Shown here: positions 40,793-49,235 of the stretch, one piece after another
Layout of the letters: every line of letters begins with the position of its first letter
Position numbering within the stretch: position 1 is the first letter of the stretch
DNA from: DASZUK01 sp963844575
GTDB lineage: Bacteria > Actinomycetota > Acidimicrobiia > Acidimicrobiales > RAAP-2
Assembly: GCA_963844575.1 (NCBI GenBank)
Contig: CAWJOU010000005.1
Span: forward strand, 2,480,001-2,544,000
Length of the DNA: 64,000 nucleotides
Direction: 5' to 3'
Notes under the pieces: model-generated
What the model saw: the letters and a program-made list of their open reading frames with translations, nothing else
What the model was told of the DNA's origin: nothing
Databases searched by the model: none
Program-made: the position numbers and the translations under genes

Positions 40793-42146
40793 GAACCGGC
40801 CTGGGTCTGACGGAGGCTCGTCCGCTTTGATGTCTCATGCCGCGTTGGCCTGAGGATGCGAAGCGTAGTGGTCGGCTTCGACCTCGGCCGGGGTCCGGTC
40901 GTCGAGCTCGGAGTGGAGCCGTTCTTCGTTGAACCACGACACCCAGGCGCAGGTGGCGATCTCGAGATCGTCGAGCCCCTTCCAGGGTCCGCCGTTGGCC
41001 GCGAGGGCGGCCGGGTTGCGGTGCAGCTCGGTCTTGAAGATGCCGATGATCGACTCGGCCAGGGCGTTGTCATAGCTGTCGCCGACGGTCCCGATCGAGG
41101 GGGCCGCTCCGATCTCGTCCAAGCGCTCGGTGTAGGCGATAGACGTGTATTGCGAGCCGGCATCGGAGTGACAGATGACGCCGTCGAGACGTCGTTGTGC
41201 CGGCGGGTCCACGCCGCCATGTTCAAGGCGTCGAGGACGAGGGTGGTGGTCATCGAACGGGCGGCCTTCCAGCCGACGATCCGGCGACAGAACACGTCGA
41301 TGACGAAGGCGATGTAGACGATGCCCGACCACGTCGAGCAGTAGGTGAAGTCGCACACCCACAGTGGCGTCGGGTCGGGTCGCGGTGAAGTCCCGCTTCA
41401 CCAGGTCGGGCGCCCGGACGGCGGCCGGGTCGGCCTTGGTGGTGAAGCGCTTCTTCGCCCGGGTGGCCCCGCGGATGCCCTGGGCCCGCATGAGGCGGGC
41501 CACCTGGTCGCGCCCGACATCGATGCCCGGCGCTGGGCGACCTTCCAGAGCTTGCGGCGTCCGTAGACCGAGTAGTTCTGGCTCCAGAGCTCGACAAGGG
41601 TGGGTCCGAGCTCGGCGTCGCGGACGGCCCGGGCCGAGGGCGGCCGGGCCTTGGCGTCGTAGTAGGTGGAGGGGGCGACCTGCAGCTGCTCGCAGATCGG
41701 CTCGACCCCCCATCGACGCCCACCGGTCTGTGTGTCCCGGTGGGCGTCGATGAAGGTGACTACTTCTTCGATCGGCGGTCGAGCTCCGCCCCGAAGAAAC
41801 TGGCTGCCGCCTGCAAGATGTCGTTGGCCCGGCGGAGCTCCCGGTTCTCCTTGCGCGAGCTCGGTGATCCGCCGTGCATCGGCCGTCGTCGTCCCCGGTC
41901 GAACACCGCCGTCGATCTCGGCCTGCTTCACCCAGGTGCGCAGTGACTCGACGCCGACGCCGAGCTGGCGGGCGACCCGAGAGAGCACGCCCGTGTCGCC
42001 GGGGTCCTGGCGCCGGAGCTCGTGCACCATGCGCACGGCTCGCTCCTTCAGTTCCGGCGGGTACCGCCTCTGGGCAGGGTGGTCGTTGTCCATGACTCCA
42101 TCCTCACTTCCAAGGTATGGAGCCTCCGGGGATCCCAGGCCGATTC
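40793..42146. mobile_element. IS3-type insertion sequence, 1354 bp, decayed
   Basis: Inverted ends read GAACCGGCCTGGG on the left and GAATCGGCCTGGG on the right (inward), and GGAGGCTC follows in both. A 5-bp target duplication ACCCT flanks it (40788-40792 and 42147-42151). The element interrupts the MFS gene, and the transposase inside is broken in several places. Confidence 0.82.
40835..42093 (-). pseudogene. IS3-family transposase (orfA and orfB), multiple frameshifts
   Basis: orfA from ATG 42093 is normal (RRYPPELKERAVRMVHELRR, VESLRTWVKQAEIDGG). orfB is spread over at least three frame changes: VVTFIDAHRD to YGRRKLWKVAQR in one frame, AGIDVGRDQVARLMRAQGIR to FTATRPDA in a second, MCDFTYCSTWSGIVYIAFVI to NMAAWTRRHND in a third, then LDGVICHSDAGSQYTSIAYT to SHPQANAA back in the second. 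The DDE residues are still present in pieces (CDFTY, CHSDAG, LAESIIGIFKTE). It cannot produce a working transposase as read. Confidence 0.82.
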
Positions 42147-42469
42147 ACCCTCGGCGCCAGCGCCGCCACCGCCTACACGCTGGCCCACCGCACCGCGACG
42201 ACCTCGGTCGCTTCGACCCAAGCGCATGCGACCTTGCACGGCTACCACGTCGTGTTCGCCTATGCCGCCATCTTCTTGGTGATCGGGGCCGTTGTCGCCG
42301 GACTGCTGCTACGGCGCGGCGCCATGGCATCACTGGCGAAGGCGGCCACCGGCGGAGAGGACGCGGAAGACATCGGGCCCGTGCTCGCGACGGCACGAGA
42401 TTCCGGGCCGTGGTCGATCGCCGACGAAGGGATGAGTCCCACCTTGCCAAGCGTGCGGCCCTGCTCGAC

Positions 42470-42901
42470 GTGAGCACCGCCGAGATCACCGACGCTGACG
42501 GCAAGCTCGTTGCCACCGCGACCAGTAGTTGCCTGGTCATGGACCGGAGCGGTCGGCAAGTAGCCGGGAAGGAGACGGAGGTGTCGGCAACCCTCAAGCT
42601 GGTACGAGAGAACGTCATGATGGAGTTGCGACCAGGAACCTTCGAGATCTTGGTCGACGGGCAAACGGAAGGCTCCGTCGACACCCACGAGACGACCGAG
42701 GTGCCGATCGAACCGGGACCTCATACCGTCCAAGTACGTACCGGCCGGTACCTGAGCGGGGTGCACCGCTTCGAGGTGAGCGATGACGACGTCGTCACCT
42801 ACCGCTGCAACAGCGCCCGGGTATGGCCCGTCTACTTGCTTCTCTCGTCAAGCCGGACCTGGCCCTGTTGCTCAAGCGCGAGTAGCGGCCGTCGGATGTG
42901 A
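42470..42901 (+). pseudogene. remnant: thioesterase-like tail joined to a small conserved domain, frameshifted
   Basis: The frame starts at a GTG overlapping the MFS stop. Residues 1-27 (STAEITDADGKLVATATSSC) resemble the end of a PaaI-type thioesterase; the rest of that domain is missing. Then comes a domain recognisable by pattern from small actinobacterial proteins: LRPGTFEILVDGQTEGSVDT, EVPIEPGPHTVQVRTGRYLS. Its expected end (SLVKPDLALLLKRE, stop at 42885) lies in another frame, with a shift near 42835. Read as a fused, decaying remnant. Confidence 0.55.
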
Positions 42902-42926
42902 AGGTGGATATGTACGGCACTCGGTC

Positions 42927-43565
42927 ATGACCGTGCTCATCATCGGTCGGGATTTCGGGCCCACCCGGCAGCTTCGGGCGGCGCTGGGCGCGGACCGTCT
43001 CCTCGCCGTACCCGAGCTGGGGGATCCCGGCGGTACCAGGCGGACAGCGCTCGAGCGTTGGGAGCAACAGTCCGAGGACCTGGGCGACTTCTCGTCAGTG
43101 GTGATCGCTTGTTGGGACGAGATCGACGCACCGTCTCCGTTCGTCGATATCGACGGGACCGCTTGGTCGAGCCAACTCGAGCAGCGGCTCACCACCTGGG
43201 CGGTGGCCACCAAGGTGGGCATTGCCCGGTGTGCCGACGGGGGAGCGGTGGTCGTCGTGGTCGAACGCCCGGCTGCTTTCGACGCCGTCGGTCGTTCGAT
43301 GCTCGTCGGCGTCGCCGAGGGTGTGCTCGGGCTCATGCGCTCCGTGGCGGCTTCCGAGGGCCCTCGCGCCGTCCGGGTGAACGCGGTCACGACCGAGCTG
43401 TGGACGGCACCAGCGGAGCTGCTCGGCCCCACGCCGGCGCTGGCGTCGTTCCCGGGGCGGGTCGATGTCGAGGTGGCGGGCGAGCGGTGTGACGACGGGC
43501 CGGACCGTGCTCATCAGTGGGGCCTCCGGCGGCGTCGGCCGCGGCATCGCCGTGGCCTTCGGTGA
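42927..43565 (+). CDS. SDR-like protein, partner of the following SDR
   Basis: A 212-residue frame from ATG 42927 with a degenerate Rossmann/SDR pattern: TVLIIGRDFGPTRQLRAALG, SSVVIACWDEIDAP, GGAVVVVVERPAAFDAVGRS, GPRAVRVNAVTTELWTAPAE. The Tyr-x3-Lys catalytic pair is not visible, so it is probably a non-catalytic SDR. The last 26 residues overlap the next SDR gene out of frame and look random (RRRRPRHRRG), so the natural C-terminus may have been lost by a small deletion near 43480. Confidence 0.65.
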   Translation: MTVLIIGRDFGPTRQLRAALGADRLLAVPELGDPGGTRRTALERWEQQSEDLGDFSSVVIACWDEIDAPSPFVDIDGTAWSSQLEQRLTTWAVATKVGIARCADGGAVVVVVERPAAFDAVGRSMLVGVAEGVLGLMRSVAASEGPRAVRVNAVTTELWTAPAELLGPTPALASFPGRVDVEVAGERCDDGPDRAHQWGLRRRRPRHRRGLR

Positions 43566-44244
43566 AGCTGGCTGGACCGTCTGGGTGGCCGCGCGGCGGC
43601 GCGCCGAGAGTGAGGCCGTGGCGACCGAGGTCGACCGGGCCGGCGGTCGCGGTCGGTTCGTGGCGTGCGATGTCACCGAACCGGCGGTCGTCGACGCGGT
43701 CGTCGCCACCGTCGTCGAAGAGTCCGGCCGGATCGACGGACTCGTCCACAACGCGACCAGCGACTACTCGTCGGTGCCGGGTGCTCTTCGCGACGTTCCG
43801 ACGGCGATGATCGAAGACCAGATCGCGGTGAACCTCCGTGGGCTCTACCTGCTGGGTCGGGCCAGCTTCGAGCCGCTGCGGATCGCCGGTGGTGCGGTTG
43901 TCGTCCTCACGTCCGATGCCGCGTTCGACGGAAAGCCGTTGCGCCCCGCGTACGCCATGGCGAAGGCGGCCCAACGGGGGATCGTCCGGGTGTTGGCCCG
44001 TGAGTGGGGACCGCTGGGAGTGCGGGTCAACTGTGTCGCCCCGCTCTCGACCAGCCCAGCCATGGACCGCTACCTGGAAGAGCCCGGCAACGAGGCCCGC
44101 CTGCTCGGCCGCATCCCGGTCGGTCGGCTCGGCGACCCGGCTGGCGACATCGGGCCGGTCGTCCGGTTTCTCCTCTCGGACGACGCGAGGTTCGTCACCG
44201 GACAGACGATCATGGTCGACGGGGGGAGCTGCCCCATCGCTTGA
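43489..44244 (+). CDS. short-chain dehydrogenase/reductase
   Basis: A 251-residue classical SDR. The N-terminal cofactor motif TVLISGASGGVGRGIAVAFG (TGxxxGxG type) and RFVACDVTEPAVVD are present, with the Asn in GLVHNATSD. The catalytic Tyr and Lys are in RPAYAMAKAAQRGIV. The C-terminus is FVTGQTIMVDGGSCPIA, the usual SDR ending. GTG 43489 lies inside the end of the previous gene. Substrate unknown. It begins the better-preserved accessory cluster after the decayed zone. Confidence 0.88.
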   Translation: MTTGRTVLISGASGGVGRGIAVAFGEAGWTVWVAARRRAESEAVATEVDRAGGRGRFVACDVTEPAVVDAVVATVVEESGRIDGLVHNATSDYSSVPGALRDVPTAMIEDQIAVNLRGLYLLGRASFEPLRIAGGAVVVLTSDAAFDGKPLRPAYAMAKAAQRGIVRVLAREWGPLGVRVNCVAPLSTSPAMDRYLEEPGNEARLLGRIPVGRLGDPAGDIGPVVRFLLSDDARFVTGQTIMVDGGSCPIA

Positions 44245-44278
44245 CCTCGTCCACCGGTCCGGACGTTTCGCCGTTCGA

Positions 44279-45271
44279 CTACCGGACCGCGTCGCCCATC
44301 CGGTACTCGGCGGTCAGCTCGTCGAGCCGGTCCTTGACGTCCGGCTCCAGCGTGAAGTCCGCCGCGGCGAGGCTGGCGGCGAGCTGGTCCGGCCGGCTCG
44401 CCCCGACGATCGGTGCGGTGACCGTCGGATTGGCGAGGACCCAGGCGACCGCCAACGTGGTCAGCGTCGTCCCGACCTCCTCGGCCACCGACTGGAGGGC
44501 GCCGACGGTCTCAAAGGCCCGGTCGTGCCAGTACCGCTCCTGGTAGATGTTGGCTGCGTTGCCGAGAGTGAACCGCCCGCCTTCGGTCGGCGCGGTCGCG
44601 CCGGCGTGCTTGCCGGTCAGCATCCCACCGGCGATCGGGTTGTACGGGATGACGCCGATGTTCTCCTCCGCGCACAGCGGCAGCAGCTCCCGTTCGATCT
44701 GGCGGAAGAGCAGGTTGTAGCGCGGCTGGAGCGTCTCGAAGCGGACCAGCCCGAGGACCTCGCTCCGCCCGACCGCCCGAGCCAGCCGGTAGGCGAGGAA
44801 GTTCGAGCACCCGACGTAGCGCACCTTGCCCTGGTGGACGAGATCGTCGAACGCGCCGAGCGTCTCGTCGAGCGGCGTCGTCGGGTCGTCGAAGTGGACC
44901 TGGTAGAGGTCGACGTAGTCCGTTCCCAGGCGACGGAGCGACGCGTCGATCGCGGACATGATGTGCTTACGAGAGTTGCCCGAGTCGAACGGTGCCGGCC
45001 CGGTCGGGCCGTAGCACTTGGTGGCCACGACGAACCGGTCCCGCTTCCCCTTGAGCCAGCGCCCGAGGATCTCCTCGGTACGGCCGACCGTCGTGAGGTC
45101 ACCACCGAGCGGATAGATGTCAGCGGTGTCGACGAAGTCGATCCCGCCCTCGACGGCGCGGTCGAGGATCGCCGTCGACGTCGATTCGTCGCACTGCACG
45201 CCGAACGTCATCGTGCCCAGGCACAGTCGGGAAACGGAGAGGCCGGTACGGCCGAGCGTGGTGTGGTCCAC
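44279..45271 (-). CDS. aldo/keto reductase
   Basis: A 330-residue aldo/keto reductase of the bacterial AKR type. It begins DHTTLGRTGLSVSRLCLGTM. The catalytic Asp and Tyr are in FVDTADIYPLGG, the Lys in FVVATKCYGPTGP and the His in VDLYQVHFDDPTTPLDETL. The C-terminus has PIVGASRPDQLAASLAA, the NADP-binding loop. It lies 3 nt after the amidohydrolase gene and is probably in one operon with it and the upstream genes. The reduced substrate is unknown. Confidence 0.92.
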   Translation of the reverse strand: MDHTTLGRTGLSVSRLCLGTMTFGVQCDESTSTAILDRAVEGGIDFVDTADIYPLGGDLTTVGRTEEILGRWLKGKRDRFVVATKCYGPTGPAPFDSGNSRKHIMSAIDASLRRLGTDYVDLYQVHFDDPTTPLDETLGAFDDLVHQGKVRYVGCSNFLAYRLARAVGRSEVLGLVRFETLQPRYNLLFRQIERELLPLCAEENIGVIPYNPIAGGMLTGKHAGATAPTEGGRFTLGNAANIYQERYWHDRAFETVGALQSVAEEVGTTLTTLAVAWVLANPTVTAPIVGASRPDQLAASLAAADFTLEPDVKDRLDELTAEYRMGDAVR

Positions 45272-45274
45272 GAA

Positions 45275-46519
45275 TCAGGCCGGGTCCGCCGCCAGGTGCG
45301 TCGCCTCCCAGGCTTCCAGCGCCGATCGGTCGACCCCGTAGAGATCGACGGCGTTGTCCTGGAGGACGCGACGTCGGTACTCCTCGGGGACGGCGTCGAG
45401 CGCGTCGACGGCGGACCGCACGGTCGCCGTCGGCCAGAGGCAACTGGGGTGGGGGAAGTCGGTCTCGAAGATCACGTTGTGGGTGCCGATGATGTCGAGC
45501 AGTCGTTCCGGCGCGATCCGCTCGAACCAGAACGAGGCGTAGACCTGGTTCCGGAACCGTTCGCTCGGCAGCCCCTCGTCGCCGACCTTGCCGCCGGACG
45601 CCTCCTTGTAGTGGTAGTCGGCCGACTCCAAGACGAACGGGATCCACCCGATGCCGCTCTCGGCCGCCACGAACTTGAGGTTCGGGTACCGGTGGAGGAC
45701 GCCGGAGTGGAGCAGGTCGGTGACGTGCTGGGCGCTGTCGAGGAACCCCATCGTGATCAGCCGGGCCAGGATGTCGGTCATCGGCTCGTTCTTGACGCGT
45801 TCGGCGCTGAAGTGGCGGCCCTGGAAGTTCCCGCTACCGAGGTGGAAGCTGATCGACATGCCGGCCGCGTCGGTGGCGGACCACAGGCGGTCCCAGTGCG
45901 GATCGGCCAGGAACGGCAGGCCATGGTCCTGGGGCGCACCGCTGAAGATCACCGACTTGAAGCCCATCGGCGCCACCCGCTCGATCTCGCGCACCGCGGC
46001 GTCGAGGTTCCAGTAGGGGATGGCGGCGTTGAGGATGAACCGCTCACGGGCCGGTGACGTCCAGTCGACCAAGAAGTCGTTGTAGGCGCTGACGCAGGCC
46101 AGGGCCAGCTCCTGCTCGGGCATCGTGCGGAAGCGGGCCGAGCCGAACCCACCGACATTGGGGAAGAGCCCCTGGGCGAAGATCCCCTGCTCGTCCATGA
46201 GGGCGAGCCGTGCCGTGGCGTCGTAGCTGGCCGGATGGGCTTCTTCGATGGTGGGGGGGAAGAGCGGGAACGGTTCCTTCCAGTCCGCATAGGCCGAGGC
46301 ACCGGCGGCCGCCAACATGGTGTCGCCGGTGAACCACGCCTGCATCGGCGGGAGGTCCGGGCCGTAGGCGAGGGACTGCGCCTCCTCGAAGGTCTTGCCT
46401 TGCGGAACCACTTCGATGTGCGGCCGCAGGTCGCCCCACTTCGAAGAGATCCTCGAGGTCCACAGGTCCGCCGCCTCCGTGACGTGCGCGTCAGCGTCGA
46501 TAACGGCCAATCCGGGCAT
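45275..46519 (-). CDS. amidohydrolase family protein
   Basis: A 414-residue TIM-barrel metal-dependent hydrolase/decarboxylase of the ACMSD-like amidohydrolase class. The N-terminus is VIDADAHVTEAADLW, with one His where HxH is the full motif. RFILNAAIPYWNLDAAVREI, MSISFHLGSGNF (metal-site His), VAAESGIGWIPFVLE and IFETDFPHPSCLWPTA (late Asp/His) follow the family order. Such enzymes hydrolyse or decarboxylate ring-cleavage products, which fits the SDR, AKR and isochorismatase-like neighbours. Substrate unknown. Confidence 0.88.
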   Translation of the reverse strand: MPGLAVIDADAHVTEAADLWTSRISSKWGDLRPHIEVVPQGKTFEEAQSLAYGPDLPPMQAWFTGDTMLAAAGASAYADWKEPFPLFPPTIEEAHPASYDATARLALMDEQGIFAQGLFPNVGGFGSARFRTMPEQELALACVSAYNDFLVDWTSPARERFILNAAIPYWNLDAAVREIERVAPMGFKSVIFSGAPQDHGLPFLADPHWDRLWSATDAAGMSISFHLGSGNFQGRHFSAERVKNEPMTDILARLITMGFLDSAQHVTDLLHSGVLHRYPNLKFVAAESGIGWIPFVLESADYHYKEASGGKVGDEGLPSERFRNQVYASFWFERIAPERLLDIIGTHNVIFETDFPHPSCLWPTATVRSAVDALDAVPEEYRRRVLQDNAVDLYGVDRSALEAWEATHLAADPA

Positions 46520-46563
46520 GCCCTACCTCCATCGTCGTTCGGGTGCTCTCTCGAGCACCGGCG

Positions 46564-47082
46564 TCAGGCCGAATGCTCCAACGCCGCCGCGTGTTGGTCG
46601 GTACCGGCGCGGGCCAGCTTCTCGATCTCGGGGATCGCCCGGGCCACCTCGGCCGCGTCGACCTGCTCGGCCAGCTCGGGCGCGCCGGCCTGGCGCAGCA
46701 TGGCCGGCAGCCGTTCGCGCAGGCAGGTGAGCGCCCACTCCCACATCGGTCCGATCCCGTCGACGTCGTAGATGACGACACGATTGCCGCCTCGGCCGTC
46801 CAGGTAGTGGTAGTGGGGATCGTCGTCGAAGACGTCGAAGCGGAGATGCTCGGCCCCGGAGGCGGTGTCGATGACGTGGAGCGACGTGCCCTCGTCGTTG
46901 AAGCCGCGAAACGCGGGGTCGTCGGTGACCTCGATCCCCTCGAGGTTGGCGAGGATCTCGTCGGTCAAAACCCGGTACTCGACGCCGATGCTCACTGCGC
47001 CGGCCGGCACGTACGTCGTGTCCTCGGCGACGGGCGGGATCGCCGGCCCCGGCTCGAACCCCAGCTTCATTGCTTCGGCCAT
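46564..47082 (-). CDS. conserved hypothetical protein (DUF7700-like)
   Basis: A 172-residue protein with a recognisable but uncharacterised domain: AVSIGVEYRVLTDEILANLE, EGTSLHVIDTASGAEHLRFD, FDDDPHYHYLDGRGGNRVVI and a helical tail. The HYHYLD motif suggests a small beta fold with possible metal binding. It lies upstream of the amidohydrolase gene on the same strand. A TetR-type palindrome lies just before its start. Function unknown. Confidence 0.75.
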   Translation of the reverse strand: MAEAMKLGFEPGPAIPPVAEDTTYVPAGAVSIGVEYRVLTDEILANLEGIEVTDDPAFRGFNDEGTSLHVIDTASGAEHLRFDVFDDDPHYHYLDGRGGNRVVIYDVDGIGPMWEWALTCLRERLPAMLRQAGAPELAEQVDAAEVARAIPEIEKLARAGTDQHAAALEHSA

Positions 47083-47105
47083 GGCCCACCCCTTCTACCC
47101 ACGAA

Positions 47106-47125
47106 AATCAAGCGAGCGCTCGATT
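47106..47125. promoter_or_regulatory. TetR-type palindrome upstream of the 46564-47082 gene
   Basis: AATCAAGCGAGCGCTCGATT, with a perfect CGAGCGCTCG core (47113-47122) and AATC/GATT ends, centred about 34 nt before the ATG at 47082. It resembles operators of TetR regulators of actinobacterial catabolic genes. No regulator gene is adjacent. Confidence 0.5.
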
Positions 47126-47230
47126 TTTCGACTGTAGGCCTGGCCATTGTCCCTGTCAAGGGATGTTCCACCGGCGCGCGGTCACCACACCACGCACCGA
47201 ACCGGCACCGTCCCGCCGAACCGGCACCGC

Positions 47231-48034
47231 TCAGTCGATCCCGGTCTTCTGCCTCCAGGTGTCCAGGGTGTACGAGGGCCGGTGGACCAGGTAGCCACCG
47301 TCGGCCACGACCGTCTGGCCGGTGATGTAGCCACTCTCGTCGGAGGCCAAGAAGGCCACGAGTGCGGCGATGTCGCTCGGCCGACCCACGCGCTCGATCA
47401 ACCGTTCGCACTCGTACTCCAGCAGCTTGTCCGGGCTGAACCGTTCGAGCGCCACATCGTCGAGCACCAGCCCGGGAACGACGACATTGCAGCGGATCCC
47501 CTGGGGGCTGTATTGCGTGGCCACGTAGCGGGTGAGGGCGATCATCCCGGCCTTGGCCGCACCGTAGGCCGTGTGGCCCTGGCTGGCCGACAGCGCGCCG
47601 ATCGACGAGGTGTTGATGATCGAGCCGCCGTGGCCGGCCAGCATCGCCGGGATCCCGTGCTTGCATCCCAACATCACGCTGCGGAGGTCGGTGGCGAAGG
47701 TCCGGTCCCAGACGTCCACGTCGAGCTCGGTCACGATGCCGTCTTCGGCGAGCTGCTCCGCCGCGTTGTTGTGCAGGACGTCCAGCCGGCCGAACGTCTT
47801 CGTGGCCACCTCGACCATCCGCACGATGTCGGCCTCGAGGCGGACGTCGACCTCCACGGCGACAGCACGACCGCCCGCGTGCTCGATCTCGTCGGCCACC
47901 TGGTGGGCGCCGACCGCGTCGATGTCGACGACGACGACGCCGGCGCCTTCTCGGGCCAAGCGAACCGCCGTCGCCGAGCCGATCCCGGCGGCGGCCCCGG
48001 TAACGATCGCCGCCTTGCCTTCCAGGCGCTCCAT
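47231..48034 (-). CDS. short-chain dehydrogenase/reductase
   Basis: A 267-residue classical SDR starting at ATG 48034 (MERLEGKAAIVTGAAAGIGS). It has VVVDIDAVGAHQVADEI (NAD-preferring Asp), LHNNAAEQLAEDG, the catalytic Ser in SIINTSSIGALSASQGHTAY and the Tyr-x3-Lys in TAYGAAKAGMIA. The C-terminus YITGQTVVADGGYLVHRP is normal. It lies between the isochorismatase-like gene and the rest of the minus-strand cluster and is probably cotranscribed. Substrate unknown. Confidence 0.92.
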   Translation of the reverse strand: MERLEGKAAIVTGAAAGIGSATAVRLAREGAGVVVVDIDAVGAHQVADEIEHAGGRAVAVEVDVRLEADIVRMVEVATKTFGRLDVLHNNAAEQLAEDGIVTELDVDVWDRTFATDLRSVMLGCKHGIPAMLAGHGGSIINTSSIGALSASQGHTAYGAAKAGMIALTRYVATQYSPQGIRCNVVVPGLVLDDVALERFSPDKLLEYECERLIERVGRPSDIAALVAFLASDESGYITGQTVVADGGYLVHRPSYTLDTWRQKTGID

Positions 48035-48094
48035 CGAACCCGTCACCACCCCGCGCCGATGGATGGGAGGGCCGTCCGGTCGAGCATCCTCATC

Positions 48095-48733
48095 TCAGGC
48101 TCCCCGGCGCTCTCGGGCCGACCAGGCGGCCGTCAACTCGGTGGCATCGGTCAACCAGGCCAGCGCGGCCAACGAGTGCTCGAGCACCATCTCCCCGTAC
48201 TCCTTCGGGTAGCCGGCGACGCAGTCGCGCGGCAGCACCACCTGGTAGCCGTAGTTCACCGCCTCGATGGTCGTGCCGAACACCCCGCGATTGAGCGAGA
48301 CGCCGGTCACCACCACCGTCTTTGCCCCCACGCTCTTCAAGATCCAGTCCAGCTCGGTCCCGGCGTACGCGGACATCCCGTGGTATCGGTGGAGCACGAT
48401 GTCGCCCTCGTCGAACAAGTCAGGAACCGGGTCGACCTCCGGCGAACCCTCGAGTAGGAAGGTGTCGCCGACGGCGCGGGCCTGCAGGATCGGCGAATTG
48501 TGAAAGCCCCCCAGTTCGGGGCGCCGGAACACGGCGGCGACATGTACGACTGGCACGCCGGCCCGACGGCCGGTGGCCAACAGATCGGCCAGGACGGGGA
48601 TCACCTTCGCCTCGGCCACCGCCACCGCCGGCGCCATGCCCGGTCTGGCCAGATCGCCGACCACCCCCCGCTGCATCTCGTGGGTGATCAGCACCGTCGA
48701 GGACGGTTCGACCAACTCGGGAATCCCGGGCAT
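48095..48733 (-). CDS. isochorismatase-family protein lacking the catalytic Cys
   Basis: A 212-residue isochorismatase-fold protein from ATG 48733, behind GGAGGTGGAG. The fold is clear (VLITHEMQRGVVGDLARPGM, VPVVHVAAVFRRPELGG, TVVVTGVSLNRGVFGTTIEA, VLPRDCVAGYPKEYGE). The catalytic residues are changed: the first Asp position reads HEMQ instead of DMQ, and the nucleophilic Cys (normally T-x-x-C-V) is Gly in SLNRGV. It is therefore unlikely to hydrolyse amides or esters by the usual route. It sits at the head of the SDR/amidohydrolase cluster. Confidence 0.85.
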   Translation of the reverse strand: MPGIPELVEPSSTVLITHEMQRGVVGDLARPGMAPAVAVAEAKVIPVLADLLATGRRAGVPVVHVAAVFRRPELGGFHNSPILQARAVGDTFLLEGSPEVDPVPDLFDEGDIVLHRYHGMSAYAGTELDWILKSVGAKTVVVTGVSLNRGVFGTTIEAVNYGYQVVLPRDCVAGYPKEYGEMVLEHSLAALAWLTDATELTAAWSARERRGA

Positions 48734-49040
48734 CCTCCACCTCCTGCGCTCTCGCCATCGATCCGTCGACCAGCTAGACAGCCAGATGGCCCGACGGCCG
48801 GTGTCTATGACTCGTTTCAAACGGTCGCTCGCATCATGGGCCAGGCGTCGGCCCGCTGCAAGGAGTCGAAGCCTGGTCGGCCTCGGGCCCGGTCTATTCA
48901 CCTCGAACACGGCGTATGGCACCAATGGAGATCGACCGATTGAGTTATAACGAGCGTTCCATTGAGTGGCGTATACGAAGCCCCCCAACCGACCCCGGTA
49001 TTCAGGCGGTGAGCGGCCGCGGGGCATATACTTTTCGGAT
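48734..49040. other. divergent intergenic region
   Basis: 307 nt without a gene between the isochorismatase-like gene and the 53-aa zinc-ribbon gene. It holds the promoter of the right-hand gene: TATACT at 49027-49032, 8 nt before the ATG, so its mRNA may be nearly leaderless. I see no hairpin or repeat of note. Confidence 0.55.
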
Positions 49041-49202
49041 ATGAGAACGCACCGTTGTACCGACTGCGGGACGCCGACGACGTATGACCTCATCGAGCCG
49101 ACCGTCAACGGGCTATCGCGACACTTCTACCTCTGCACCCCATGCACGATCCAGCGCTACCAGCCGGTTTCGGCCGAACCGGCCGTGCATCTGGCGTCCT
49201 AG
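49041..49202 (+). CDS. small zinc-ribbon protein, 53 aa
   Basis: A 53-residue protein with a Cys4 ribbon: MRTHRCTDCGTPTTYDLIEP, then SRHFYLCTPCTIQRYQPVS. A -10 TATACT lies 8 nt before the ATG and there is no ribosome binding site. Family unknown; such single-ribbon proteins often bind nucleic acids or ribosomes. It stands alone, convergent with the arylsulfatase gene. Confidence 0.7.
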   Translation: MRTHRCTDCGTPTTYDLIEPTVNGLSRHFYLCTPCTIQRYQPVSAEPAVHLAS

Positions 49203-49235
49203 CGCGCCGCTGGCCCGACGCTCGCCGTCGACGGG

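Larger units (their letters stand above)
39504..42473 (+). pseudogene. MFS drug exporter (DHA2 type) split by an IS3-type element
   Basis: Residues from 39504 to 40792 give TM1-13 of a DHA2-type 14-helix exporter: LMVVLDATIVNIALPTAQQS (motif D1), ISDMIGRKRALMIGLAGFGG (motif A), LAPAALAMLTTTF and LGLLLGGILTSYVSWRW-like motif C. The piece 42152-42473 continues in frame with LGASAATAYTLAHR and the last helix VVFAYAAIFLVIGAVVAGLLL. Removing the insertion and one ACCCT copy restores FSTLGASA exactly. The uninterrupted gene would code for about 540 residues. The first piece ends 20 codons into the insertion, so a truncated 13-helix product is likely inactive. Confidence 0.85.
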
